Made by a program: the position numbers and the translations under genes
Source: Hirudinaria manillensis
Lineage: Eukaryota > Annelida > Clitellata > Hirudinida > Hirudinidae
Direction of reading: 5' to 3'
NCBI GenBank assembly: GCA_034509925.1
Contig: CM067532.1
Location: 897,501-961,500, forward strand
Length of the DNA stretch: 64,000 nucleotides
Part shown: one piece after another, positions 48,801 through 60,442 of the stretch
Layout: each line of letters begins with the position of its first letter
Position numbering within the stretch: the first letter of the stretch is position 1
The notes under the pieces: model-generated
What the model was told of the DNA's origin: nothing
The model's database searches: none
The model's input: the letters and a program-made list of their open reading frames with translations, nothing else

Positions 48801-48987
48801 AATGATGCATCAAGATTTCCATCTGTTTCCAACATTTCAATGAACTTTAGCAATCTCCGTCTAGAGGGCAATTATGATAATGATAATAATATAGCTTAGA
48901 TTCTCTAATTATCTGTGTTTTTAATGCCCAACCTAAAAGTAATTTCTTCTTTCAACAGTGCGCAAGGAAAGATTGGACAGGAAGTAG
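43891..48987 (+). CDS. TMOD: Tropomodulin, 9 coding exons, complete
   Basis: Caps pointed ends of actin filaments together with tropomyosin. Exons: 43891-44016, 44562-44718, 45672-45800, 46087-46182, 46822-46952, 47630-47737, 48044-48187, 48444-48591, 48959-48987; phases agree, 355 residues (family about 350-360). Seen: the N-terminal tropomyosin-binding helix (GKDLRGLKESDIDDLLSKL); the GPFDRQKLIEYLEKKA actin-capping segment; ILGFHGMLNQNQYHHA; and leucine-rich repeats with ELNLNNIK, LEKLHLANTGL and LTFLNLESNFLSG. The tail is QRNNDSLRKERLDRK. The final intron (donor GTTAGT at 48592) is chosen because it gives the usual basic tail; without splicing the protein would end two codons on, at TAG 48594-48596. 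There is no leiomodin-type extension. Long microsatellites sit in introns 3, 4, 5 and 7. Confidence 0.95.
46451..46804. repeat. Long (ATTC)n microsatellite abutting a tropomodulin splice acceptor
   Basis: About 354 bp of ATTC, nearly perfect apart from ACATTC/GCATAC variants near 46560-46590. It ends 17 bp before exon 5, so the repeat forms most of the branch-point and pyrimidine-tract region of intron 4. Confidence 0.97.
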
Positions 48988-50583
48988 GCCCGCAAAAGCA
49001 ATAACAACAACGACAACATCGGATACAACAACGTCATCGACAACTACGTCGCCATCGTCAACGATGTCATCATCCTCGTTTTTATTCAAATCATTTCCAC
49101 CCGCGTCCTGCTTGCACGTCCTGTAATTCCAAGAATTTTGGTTTCCACGGAAACCAAACGACCGTAGATAGATTAGTCGTTCGAATGAGATGTTTGCAAA
49201 CGCGTTGCCATGCAAACCGTGCAAATGCGATTCTGCGTAAACGTTTCAGTGGTACTGATTAGCAGCTAATCAATTATTAATTAATTATTAATTGTAAGAA
49301 ATGTTTAAGTCATCGTTACCTCGATCCTAGGTGGTACTTTTGGTGATGATGATGATTATTATTATTATTCAGGTTATGTTTGTTGTTGAGGTGCTCAAAT
49401 TGTTGGCTATTTTTGTCATTCTCTCCCTCTCTTCCCATCGTTGCATCATCTATGTTTTAATCATTGGGACTTTGATGGCTGCCCAAATCATCTACAAATT
49501 GTAAAGCGATTTAAATAAACAAACAAATTATTATTTTGTAATTTTGATTCTTGGTTGCATGTGTCTGTCTGTTGGCCGTGCTGATGTCCGATGTGGGTTT
49601 GCGATGCTCTTATAATAGGAGAGTAAAAATTAGAACAGGACTGTTGTTGTTGTGATTTAATGCCATTCTATATCTCTGTTGCTGTTGATTTCGTGCTTCG
49701 AATACTTAATGAGCATATTTTTCCATAGCTTGACTCACGTTTAAAGAGGCCGCCTTCTGCTATTGGTTCTCGAAGTTCAAAGTGTATCATCTTTAGTTTC
49801 GCTTATTCTGCTACTGGATGAATTTTCCAGACTGTTTTGAGCTCCTGAATTGCTTTTGGGATGTTTTTTTGATATTTCAGTTCGCGTAGAACGTTGTTTC
49901 GCTTCATTGCTTACTGCCGATTCAGTTCGACTATTTGAGCAGTTTCGTAATCTTTATTTTATTTTCATTTCTTTCTTTTTTTTTTGAGACGTTTTCATGT
50001 CACAAGATTGTGCTCGGGACTGACTCGAATGCCTGTCCTTTCGTCGCTTGTTCGAAGAACCCATGCTGTGGCAGTGAAGTAATGACCTGTATTACATTCA
50101 CTTTTTGAATATTTAATATTTCTCTGACCAATGAATCTGCCAAACTTCTTAATACTATTTATTGGATCTGTTGGGATAGTCTTACTGTAGGAGATAATTG
50201 GTTAGTGGGTAGAAAAAACGAGTATCCAGATAGGATAATTTGATGATCAAAGTTAGAGGAGTATAGTCGAGTCTCGAGATAGTCTTTCCTTGGAATAGGT
50301 AAATTCGCACCTTGTGATTGGTAAGGGATAAGCCTCAGAAGGGCCAATGACCACAATTCGGTCCATGCATTATGTGGCCAAATTGTATTGTTTCACAAGT
50401 GGAATTAAAAACATGCACTGGTCGTGCTTTGAGTGCGGCTAATTTTAAAAGAATATTTGCTGAAGTTTTTCTATCAAAATTTAATTTGAAACAAATTAGT
50501 TCCGCTTTGATAAATAGTTCGTGGCGAATCCTGTTTCGCATCGATTTGGGTGGTTTCGATAGCGTAGTTTGTTGGGATAGCAG
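48988..50583. other. Tropomodulin 3' region and intergenic DNA
   Basis: Contains CAACAACG/ATCGTC trinucleotide runs at 48995-49080 and an AATAAA-like signal near 49513. The rest is otherwise undistinguished DNA up to the start of the next gene. No RNA gene was recognised. Confidence 0.55.
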
Positions 50584-53500
50584 ATGGCTAAATCTAAATC
50601 TAAATCTGGCGATAGTAAGTATCCAAAAATCATTCGAAAGGCCTCCTACAACCACGATTTGAATTGCCTTTACTTAGGTTCAGAAGTACGAATTGAGGCC
50701 ATACTGGAATGGAAGAGGAAGTATTCCAAAACGGATCTCATCCCTAATGTCCATGAACTAAGAAAATTTATAGTTGGACTTGCCATGTTTTTATACCCCA
50801 GCAACATTATAAAGAAAAACTGTTAGTCCTGCATTAAACGATATTCTCATTTTCTTCGAGTTTGCCTATTCTGGAAACATTGATTAAACATTCAAAATAA
50901 TTAAATCAGTTTGCTGGAAGGAAAAGCCTTCTCAGTGGGCAGATGGTGTTCCTTTTCTTGATCCAAACAACAAGACAGATAACTATACAGGAACAAGAGG
51001 CCATTGTCTTAAACTCAAACAAAGTAATTATTCTATAGACACTGTTAAATTCTCCTTTTGCAATAGAATCGTAAAGCCGTGGAACGCATTGCCAGGTGAT
51101 GTTGTTGAATCAACCACGGTCTCCCGCTTCAACTCAATAATACAAGACCTGGATTTTAATAGCTATTTAAATTACACTTAATCTGTAAATTACACTTAAT
51201 GCTGCCCCTGTGTACACGCCGGTCGATGTTCTCTGTTCCGCTTGCAATTGTATTAGTGGCCCAATGGGCCCTTCAATTGTGTCCAATAAATTCAAATTCA
51301 ATAATTCGAGTTTGGTTATTCTCAATTTTTCTCTAAAACATGTTCACAATTCACTCTTCTGTTTTGCCCATCATAATTTATGCAGAATTGAGGTGTTGTG
51401 CAGCAATATTGTAAACATGCATGATGAGGTAAAAATAAGTCAATTATACATCAGGTCACTTATTAAGTATTTAATATTGTTATTAGTAAATGTTATTATT
51501 TATGCATTCATTTATCAGTCCATATACATTTTTATCTTTACAAAAATATTAAGTTAATCACTCAGCTAAGCCCGACAAGGATGACTTGATGCCCATATAT
51601 AAATACCTCATCGAGATATATAAGGTGAGCAAGCCATTGCTGTTAACCAAAATGAATATTTAATAAATTAATTGAAAATCAATTAAATGGTCTTAACAAA
51701 ATCAATCAATTGTTGATTAGGCTTCTCAGATTAATGGCAGCATTGACACCCCCAACTTCAAAGACAAGAACTTGTTTCCAGTTGCTGGTGAATTCTGCCA
51801 ACATTTTTATGCAAAACAAATTATTAGCAATTTTTATAATAAAATAAAAACTTCATTTTATGTTTTATGTTATATTTCATTTTGTAGCCAATCAACTTTT
51901 CTGATAAGAGTGAACCGATTTTAATCTTAGAACTTGCAGAAGAGGTCAACTCAGAAGTCCAACAAAGTCTCAAAGTGCCTTGCGAGAGCAGAACAGAAGA
52001 AAGTGAGAAATCTCAAAGTGCCTTGCGAGAGCAGAACAGAAGAAAGTGAGAGTGCCTTTTATTCTGGGGGTGAGTGATTGCTTTGTTAGCATTATATCAT
52101 TGATATCAATAAGCCTGTTAATCATCTTTTAATCAAATTTACTCATTCAAATGTAGAATTCTTTCCTGTTGAAGAATCTATGGAGGATTCTGAAGAGGTC
52201 ACCTGCTCTTGTGGACTCAGTAAGATCATCTTTGTTGGCTTGGCCTATTTACATAATATTTCTTTACATTCCTCTGGCTAGATATATAATCCATTCTATT
52301 ATATGGTTAGACTATTGTCTATCATAATGTTAATACAATACAGTAACATCATAAATTTATGGAGATGTATAGAACTATCAAATATTTTCTTCTAGTCATA
52401 GACCCTCAGGAACACTTCACTGATGGAAGCAATTTTTCAATTCCATTTCAAGACGAAAAATATGCTGATTCTAACCACGAAGATTATGACTGTTGTGACT
52501 TGGAGCTTGGAGTTAAGCTGAGGGGCTTCTCTCCGATTGACCAGGTCGTCGATGAAAGCGAAATAAACTATCGAAATGAATACGAAGGTTAGGAAAGTTT
52601 TTGTGGAAAATGCTGTGTGCAAGTTAGTTTGGATGGTTTTGTTTCTATGTGTGTGTGTGTCGTTCAAGGACCTGGTGACATGAATTTTTATGTAAACTAT
52701 TTTCTGTTCAAGCATTTTTTAGGAATAAATTTACCAGCATTAAATTTTTTTTAATTTTTTAATTATTTTTTTCTAGATCGAATCTTTAATTTTAATTTAT
52801 TACTTCAAGTTGAAATGAGCATGGTGAGTCCTATCACTGGAGAACCAATTGACAAACCAGACTGTGGCCCATTGCCAGCAAAGTTTGAGTTTGTTAAATT
52901 GTAATGTTTTTATTGTGAGGTAATAATATTTCTGGCCTTCATTATTTTTTTTTCAAGAATTAACTAAAAAAACATCAAATTTCTTAAATAAATTTTCAGG
53001 AGCTGCGACTATGAGATGAGAGATGAAAACAAAAACAATTATCAGTCAAGTGGGTTCTTGTTGTTATCTGAACATTTCACAACTATCTTTTATTGTCAAA
53101 ATATTTCCCACAGAAGAGGCTCCGTCTTTCGGTGAAACCTCAGAATTTAGAAATCTTAAGCGCCATTGGGAAAACGAAACTAAAAAAGACGAAAAAGAAC
53201 GTACGTTAATTGGAGAGGAGAGGTTACATAAGAATCCCGGCCTAACACTTTATTTTGCTGATTTGCAGAAGAAATCTCAAGAAGTGAACAGCAAGGGAAC
53301 GATTATTCGGAAGGATGTTCTCCTTGCATTGATGACAAAGTTTCCAGTGAGGATCTTTGAAATAAAATTTAAAATTTTCTTACTTCCCACATTTAAATAT
53401 AGAGAGGTGGTCACCAATCATTTCATTTTACATGCTAAACAAGACTTAGAACTACAGTCGTATTGCAGGCTGTGTCTTGAGCCAATTTCATCATCTTCTG

Positions 53501-54275
53501 GAGCTTCAACTTCTTCGTACGTAATTCATTTTATTTAACTTCATAATATAGTTTTATTAATCACGTCGTGACAATATTTTTATTTATTTATAAATTATAG
53601 AGCAAATATTTAACTGGACTGCGCAGCACGTCTTTGATAACAAAGCGGAAGATGAAGGTTTGGATTTCTTGTTTAACATTATCATCGTCGTCGTCGTCAT
53701 CACAATTGGAACAAGTCAAACTCTTCGTAGACTCTTTACAAGATTTTATTCATTAATTACTAATTTATTATCATTAATTTATTTTGCAGGACCTCCAAAA
53801 AAAAGAATGAAAGCAATGCCTAGAAGGAGCCATTTTACGCAATCCAGTGTTGCAGATGGACTTCAAGTTGTAAAACAACGTGGTATAATTCTTGATCAGA
53901 TTTAATTGGCTTTATCTAAATCTAAATGCAATGTAGTGCAGAAATAATTTACAAGGCTATTTCGTCAGATGATCTTACATATTTAATATGTAATGTAAAA
54001 TTTAAAAATCAAACTTTTAAAAAAATATGAAGTATTGATATAAAATTATGATATTTATATACCTTTATATATATATGTATGTATATATACAATGTATATG
54101 TATGTTATTTGGTGTTAAAATCACACAAACGTTTTTTGTAGCAAAGATGAGCAAACAGTCTATCAGCTTCAAAATGAAGTCTCGGCGAGGCTCCAAGAAG
54201 AATTTCATTGTGAAAAATGAAACAGAGGTGCTTAGCAGAGGCGACATTCTGGGGCTTTTCGCACCTGAATTGTGA
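50584..54275 (+). CDS. Unrecognised 384-residue protein, 14 exons
   Basis: I do not recognise this protein. Exons: 50584-50614, 51566-51624, 51721-51787, 51931-52002, 52157-52219, 52396-52587, 52777-52900, 53000-53049, 53114-53200, 53269-53346, 53469-53516, 53601-53657, 53790-53882, 54142-54275. Every junction has GT-AG signals, the phases chain without a stop, and 11 of 13 introns are phase 1. The protein starts MAKSKSKSGDTKPDKDD. A helical start (LMPIYKYLIEIYK) and an acidic, Cys-containing middle (SEEVTCSCGL, EDYDCCDLELGVKL) follow. Next come a charged segment (RHWENETKKDEKE) and a Leu/Gln-rich helix (LSQFHHLLELQLLQQIF). A basic GPPKKRMK resembles a nuclear localisation signal, and the end is SRGDILGLFAPEL. 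No membrane segment or signal peptide is evident. A nuclear role is a guess from composition. Exon 4 ends in a 43-bp tandem duplication (see findings). The first exon is the least certain. Confidence 0.7.
50925..51180 (+). mobile_element. Jockey/CR1-like retrotransposon remnant (reverse transcriptase C-terminus)
   Basis: Inside intron 1 of the unrecognised gene. One frame reads TRGHCLKLKQS, then FSFCNRIVKPWNALPGDVVE, and ends in a stop about 20 residues later. The pattern TRGH-K-(about 15)-F-R-(V/I)-W-N-LP-(D/E)-V-V is typical of the last part of jockey/CR1-type reverse transcriptase proteins. It is truncated upstream and probably 5'-truncated in origin, a common state for such elements. Confidence 0.6.
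51968..52051. repeat. 43-bp tandem duplication spanning an exon end and splice donor
   Basis: The first copy is 51968-52010 and the second begins at 52011, with 41 identical bases. The unit starts TCTCAAAGTGCCTTGCGAG and includes the AAGAAA/GTGAGA donor. Since 43 is not a multiple of three, reading through both copies meets a stop. Confidence 0.95.
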
Positions 54276-56218
54276 ACGAAAAACATTTCTTTCCTGTTTC
54301 CTGAAAGAAACATTCCTCAAAACCAGTGACGACCAATTTGTTTGTTTGTTTGCTTCAGTCGAACTTGCTTCAGTTTTCGATGCTTTAGACTCTGCATTTG
54401 AACCCGTGCTTTAATGTCAATATTGTTTTCAAAATGACTCCAACTAGACTATCGGATGTTCCATCTCGCGATTACACAGGATGAAAAATTAACTTTCGTG
54501 ACTGAAAGCTTTAGAAAATAGGAACACCATCAGAATCTTCTCATTTGTTAATCATCACCACTCGTTTCGTTAACATCACGACCAACTTTGCAATAGAGAT
54601 GTCACAGGGATGTTTTAAGCTGTTTAAAGTGTTTATTGTGAGTCGATTTGACTCTTGAGCCTTCGCAAGGAAATGTTGTATTAGTGGCGACAGTAATTTT
54701 TTTGCAAAGAGCTTTCATTATTGCAGTAATCAAATATAATATGATAATAATTGAAGTCACTTACAACCTATAGGAAGTTGTCAATTAGAACATTAACGCC
54801 AGACATTTAAACCGAGCCAAAAGGCCAAATAGCAAACATGTAGGGACGGGTTACCAGGTTTGCCTCGAGCCTCGTGTTCAGAGGCTGCGGGGACCCGAAT
54901 TTCGTCCCCCACGGGGCCGTCATTTTGAGTTAATTGAACATGATAGGGATACCTAACTCAAACATAAGCAAATTTTAGAGAAACAAGCTAAGTGATGATA
55001 CGTTTAATAAAATCCTGAAAACATCCGCATTTTAGAAGTTTCCCCATTGAATATCTGCGAGCTGTTTTGAAAGTGGCGAGGTTCATTATTTTCGACAGAG
55101 AGAAACTATGTGGGAGCAATTATCCTAACAATCAACTCTCACAGCATGAATTGCTTGTTAGTCTTTCCACTGGACTTAAACATCAAAGATCTGCATTTGC
55201 AAGTCACTTTAGAAGTCTGTTGCATAATGATGTTGTGGAAGCTACTGTGTTTACTCCAACCTTCAAGCAAAACAAGAAGATTTTAAATATATTTTAAATT
55301 CTGGACGAGATACTACGAAATATTGAATAAAGTTGCAACTAGTGAGCATAATCTTGTCGGCAAAACAAATCAAATTCTAAAATCCTAAACAATGACAGGT
55401 TAGGGTTAGGGCTTCCAACTTAGATCTAGGTCGAATGCCCCCCAGTTCGATTATTTCACTCATATTATAAATAATAATCAATAACAATTTACAAATCAAC
55501 AGTAATATTCCCAAAACAGACTCAAAGCACTTCGAAAGTACTGAGGTCCGTTAGCTGCTTGAATGAGTCATTGTTTAATTGAAATTGAGATGGATAGATG
55601 GACTTTGGCGGGATTGTTGATCAGATGATATTTAAGCTTCCCCCCTTTCTTCCTCCCCACCCGGGAAAACAAGTTGAATGAAACTTCTGTTACTGAGTAA
55701 GAAATCAAGACACAAATCCATTGCAAACAATCAGAATCAGTTGGAATCATTGCAAACTGTGATGATAATGATAATTCCAATTCATGTAATGGAGTGCAAT
55801 GGATCTCCATCCTCTGCCGACAAATCAATTAATCTCTATCAATTAGTCAAAATCAGGTCAGAAGATTAAGGATGCATAAGCAATTCCACAAAACCCACGC
55901 CTCACCTCCTCAATGGGTGAGCTCCGATCGTCTACTCGTATAAGTTGATGGAGAAGTAAAATGGAGATGCTAATAAAGAAGAGAGCCGCTTTGTAGGATG
56001 AGGATTACAGCCTCAGGAGATTATGATAATAGTTTCCGTTATGGAAATTCCAACGCCGAAGGTATAAAGAGAGCAGACAGTGCAAGTGAGCTGGCTGACT
56101 TCCTCGGATTTTGTAAGCTATTCGTTCAGTAAAATTCGTAAAAAATATTTTTTATATATTAAGTTTTTTTTTCTGTACAGTATATTTCTATGGTTTATTT
56201 ATCTTATTTTAATATTTA
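54276..56218. other. Intergenic, nothing firmly recognised
   Basis: A 76-codon open stretch at 55067-55297 looks protein-like (FDREKLCGSNYPNNQLSQHE) but has no flanking splice pattern or family match that I can support. A GGTTAGGGTTAGGG telomere-like string is at 55400-55413. A TATA box (TATAAA, 56063-56068) and a donor-like GTAAGC at 56114 probably belong to the next gene. Confidence 0.5.
56063..56068 (+). promoter_or_regulatory. TATA box of the EF-hand gene
   Basis: TATAAA about 155 bp upstream of the start codon. Downstream lie a donor-like TTTT/GTAAGC (56114) and an acceptor TTCTGTACAG (ending 56180), so the transcript probably has a short 5' UTR intron. Confidence 0.45.
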
Positions 56219-56672
56219 ATGAAGAAAAAGAAGAAGAAGAAGATGGACAAGGCTAAGCTTTCAGAGGTATTCGATCAATTTGATCAAAACAAGAATGGCA
56301 CAGTGGATGCCAAGGAATTGAAAGCAGTTGTGAAGACGTATTATGAGATCGAGGGGAAGCAAGTGACGGAAGAAAAACTCAACGAGGAAGTTGGGGTAGG
56401 TTCAGACTAATAATCATTTGGCTCTATTGAAGTTGCAAACTTTCATGTGTCGTTGTCGTTGTTATTATTATTATTATCATTATTATTATTAGCTTACTAA
56501 GAGGTAAGAGGACAAATGTTGGAAATTATGAATTTGAAACTGTTTCATTCACGTACATAATCATTCACTTGAAAGCGCTTTTTTCCCACATTAGCTCATT
56601 CTGGCAGCAGTGGACACCAGTAGGGATGGCCTGATTGACAAGAAGGAATTTTTGAAATATTTTGATTTCTGA
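56219..56672 (+). CDS. Small two-EF-hand calcium-binding protein
   Basis: Exons 56219-56395 and 56595-56672, joined in phase 0. The protein is 84 residues from the first Met, or 76 from the Met at 56243. The first Met adds only Lys residues coded by an AAG/AAA run, so the second may be the true start. Two canonical 12-residue EF loops are visible: DQNKNGTVDAKE and DTSRDGLIDKKE, each with acidic or polar residues at positions 1, 3, 5 and 9 and Glu at 12. It therefore resembles one calmodulin/troponin C lobe or a calbindin-like buffer. A short uORF (ATG at 56190) precedes it. An AATAAA signal lies at 56674-56679, directly after the stop. The target or partner is unknown. Confidence 0.85.
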
Positions 56673-56679
56673 CAATAAA

Positions 56680-57681
56680 AAATAATAATTGATTAATCGT
56701 GAATAATTTGCACGGAATAAAATGGCCATGAAACTGGTGCGCCTCCTTTAAGAGAATTATGTTTGTTGTCTTGTTCCAATGATTCGAAAAAGTCTTTAGG
56801 GGTCTCTGGAGTTTTCAAAGTAAATGTAAAGTCTTTCAACAAATCTTTCAACTGCGATGCGTAACACCCACCAGCTATACGTAATGAAATATGAGAGTAT
56901 TATTAAAATATTTTAGACTGTCAGAGGTTAGGCAACTCTAAATACAACGCGAGACAAGAAAATGTTGTGTGATAACGAACCAATGGATGACCATGCATTC
57001 GAACTGATGAGACACCAACTATAAAAAATGCTCGTGTTGTTTATTTATTATTTATTTTATAAAATATGTCGAGAGGCGATAGGATCCAAACTGTTTACGC
57101 GTGTGTTACGACGATAGAGAGGCTGAAAAGAACTCGTGCGATCTCCAGATTATCAATTAATTATACAAACTTACATTAACAATATTATGGTTTCTTATTC
57201 GGGAATCAACCAAATTCCCTCTTGGGAATAATATCGAGTATGGCCCTCTAGCGACCAACTTATGGCAATAAAAAACCAAGATACCGCTGCCAAGTATGCA
57301 ACCAGAGATTTCCCCAAGACTCGATCTAATTTAAATTCCTGATCACTACTGAATTCCACTAATACTATTACTTATTTATTAATGTAGAGTATTGATTAAT
57401 ATAGATAACTATTGCCAATGTCACTTAAATGCTGTGACATGAACCCAAACATCACATCCAAAAGCTGTTGAAATAACTTCAAAAAGCTTCTGCTTAGCCA
57501 AGTACTTGCACTGACTGCACCTATCATTTAATGTGGCAAAATAGATCATGACAATCGGGACGTTTTGTATCAAGCGACCTCAAAATAAGGTACAGACATG
57601 ACATAGTGGAAATCACTATTTGGAAATGCTTAGATATCTAAGCACTATGATCACACTTCAATCCTTTTTGCTGTATTTTGG
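56680..57681. other. Spacer between convergent EF-hand and UBAP1 genes
   Basis: AT-rich DNA containing the 3' ends of two convergent genes. Nothing else is recognised. Confidence 0.6.
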
Positions 57682-60442
57682 TCAATTCTGGGTCAGAATG
57701 TTTAGGGTCAACTCTTCATCGAGTTTGGAAATCTTCAGGGCTTCGTGGATGCTTTCAGTCTGGAAGCCCATGATGTGGAAAATGCCAAAGGCCTTCAGAT
57801 ATCTGTCAGCCTGAATAATAAGGTCATATTATTAACTATCCATAACTTCAATATTCAATATAATAATTATATATTAAATTATATTTCTAAGTGACATCTT
57901 CCTATCCGATAATTTTAATCAGAGCCATTGTAAACGATATTTAAGCCATAATTATTAATTACCCACAATTCCAATATAATAATAATAATAATAATATAAT
58001 AATAATAATAATATGCTAAGTGGTATCATCCTGTCCAATAATTCTAGTCAGATCCACCTGTAAATGTTTTTTAAACCATACCTGCTCTGGTATGCTGTCC
58101 ACATAGAGAAAGCACTCTTCAATGACCTTAGGGTCATGACCCTTTGATATAAAATCCTGAATGCATCTCAGACGAGGCATTATCTGGAGATAAAATTAGG
58201 AATTATCGTTGGGTTAAAATCAGAAATTAGTTTATTATTATCATCATAAATTAAAGCATATATAATTAAAGTTAAAATCAGAAAATAATTTATAATCGTC
58301 ATTATTTATAAATGACTCACTTCAGAGTTCACTTTGCTTTCATCCATTCCTCCGAACCTTGCGACAAACTTGTCGACGGATTCCTTCTGGAATCCGAATC
58401 TTTGGAGTTTATCTTGGAGTTGACCGTCTTTGTTAAGATTTTGATTATTCAAAGGTGGAAGTTGGTGATGATGATGATGGTGAGGCGAGTGGGTTGTTGG
58501 ATTCACGTCATCATTTTTGTGGATCACCTTGCTGATCACTTTCTGTGAAAATTAGAGGAAATCAAATTAGAAGGAATCAATACATTCTGTAAATCAATGG
58601 AAATTTGAATAATTAATCATCATCATCACCATCAGATCATAATAACCTCGTGATGCAGTGGAGGCGTATATCTTCCATAGAGATTCAAATTCTGAACCAA
58701 ATAACCCGAAATCCCGCCACCGGAGGTTCCGGTTGGCAGACGCCTCTCGGGTTCGGGATTTTCCAAACCGGCGTCTGCGGCCGTTATGTCCGGGGTGCTT
58801 TTGGCGTGCCTAAGACTCGATTGTAGAGGTAGTTCTGGAGTTTCTGTCGCACCAGATGATACATTGTTTGCAATACTTGTATGATACTTGTTATAATAAA
58901 AGTTCTGGGCAATGGAGACATTGTTTTGGTGAGTGTTAAAGTTTTTAGAAGATATTTCCACAGGAGGTCTATTGAAATCGGCAATAGAGTTCTTGCTGGA
59001 CGCAGGGCCAAATGTTTGGTATTGATGCAGAGGAACAGAGTGCTGGGGATATGGTATGCTTCCGGCAATACCCGATCCCAACTGGGTCGGGGGAAAGTAG
59101 CTGGGGAGATTTGCTTGAGGAATGCCCCACCACTGGGTAGACCTTTGTGGCAGTGTTGACATTTGAGGGGTAGAAGTCGTTTGAATGTTGGGAGCGACTG
59201 TGGAATTCACGACGGGAGCATTCGGAAGTCCAGGCACCTCGTGGTAGAAGGTGGCGCCGGGAGTGGTTTGCAGTGAGGACTGGGAAAGTTGGTTGGTTGC
59301 AAAGAAAACTTTGTCGAGTTCTTCAATGTCATTGATGACTTTCAAGCTGACATTTTCGAAAGGATCCTGTTCACGCTCGAAATCTTTGAGATCAATGGCG
59401 TTCACCTTCGTCTTTCCGGTCGCCTGCTCTGTCTTTCCGTCCGAGGGGTCGGGGCGCGAGGGAATGAGGATTTCATCTCCCAGTTTTTGAGCTGGTGGAA
59501 GAATGACGGATCGTGGTACGTTCAGTGGAGTTGTATTTTGAATTGAATTCCAAGAAACTGTGGGACTCGGTTGATTTGTTGAATGGTTCGAATCTGGGGG
59601 CATGAGAGGTGCAGAGCCCTATAGAATTTATGAAATAAATAGTTAATCTGAAATGTCGTACAATATGCTGATCTATTTGTTCAGCTGGTCTAGCAAAGGT
59701 CAATAAAAAGTGCAGCAACATTAACAAACACAGGAAGTGATACTTTAAAAAAAAAGTCATTTGTACATTAGACTAATTATAATTATAGTAAACAAATAAC
59801 TAGTGAGATTAGAAAACATTGGGTCTATATAGACTAACAGGGGATGCATTATTTGTAATTTTAGTCTTCTGAGCCTCAACTAGCAGTTGAAACTGCCTCT
59901 GTAGTTTTGCAATCTCAGCCTCTCTCCTCCTTTCTTCCTGACATTTCAAGAGGTACTTGTCCTCGATTGATGAGTCATACTGCAACAAAGACATTTCAGA
60001 TCAGCTAAAACCAACTGTTCCAGACATCCAATGTAATTAGCTTAAGTATTGCAGTTTTTAAGAATGGTAAACAAATTTGTTTACCATTGAGAAAAATAAA
60101 ATCCTTTCTAAACGACAGTCATGTATTATGTAACGTACTGTGAATGTGGAAAAGTCTGGAGTCTCGATTTGGGTAACAACAGTTGCAGGTGAAGTCAGTC
60201 TTATCTACGAAACATAAAGATTTGTAAGCATCTTTATTAATTTTGTAGAGTTATGATTTCAATGCAAATTGACTATTTTAAACCTGCTCAATTCTTTTAA
60301 TATGTTCATGAAAGGAAAACGGTATGCCATCTAAGCAGCTACCTACAAAAAAGCAAAAGCAACTCGATGTCATCAAAAGTTTAGACAATTGAATATTAGA
60401 AAATTAAAATATGAACATACTAATCGAGCGGTTAAAATTCAT
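57682..60442 (-). CDS. UBAP1: UBAP1, ESCRT-I subunit, 8 exons, complete
   Basis: Ubiquitin-binding subunit of the endosomal ESCRT-I complex, sorting ubiquitinated cargo into multivesicular bodies. Exons 5' to 3' on the minus strand: 60421-60442, 60284-60342, 60139-60204, 59839-59979, 58647-59618, 58321-58542, 58082-58183, 57682-57810; phases agree, 570 residues (human 502). Seen: an N-terminal UMA-like motif (CLDGIPFSFHEHIKRIEQ); a charged coiled-coil segment (CQEERRREAEIAKLQRQF); a long disordered Pro/Ser/Thr/Asn-rich exon 5 carrying the conserved motif QDPFENVSLKVINDIEEL (about 180-197); and a C-terminal helical triple UBA-like (SOUBA) region from about 455, with RFGFQKESVDKFVARFGG, GHDPKVIEECFLYVD and IMGFQTESIHEALKIS. 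A His tract (about residues 441-446) lies in exon 6. The gene diverges from SNAP29 across 505 bp. Confidence 0.92.

Noticed and set aside
53023-53538. 171-residue continuous frame in the unrecognised gene
   Set aside because: It reads through good splice donors and acceptors and does not keep frame with the neighbouring exons. The phase-1 exon chain is preferred, although retention of these introns cannot be excluded.
55067-55297. 76-codon frame as a separate gene
   Set aside because: No splice context, promoter or recognisable domain; it may be a decayed exon or transposon piece but cannot be supported.
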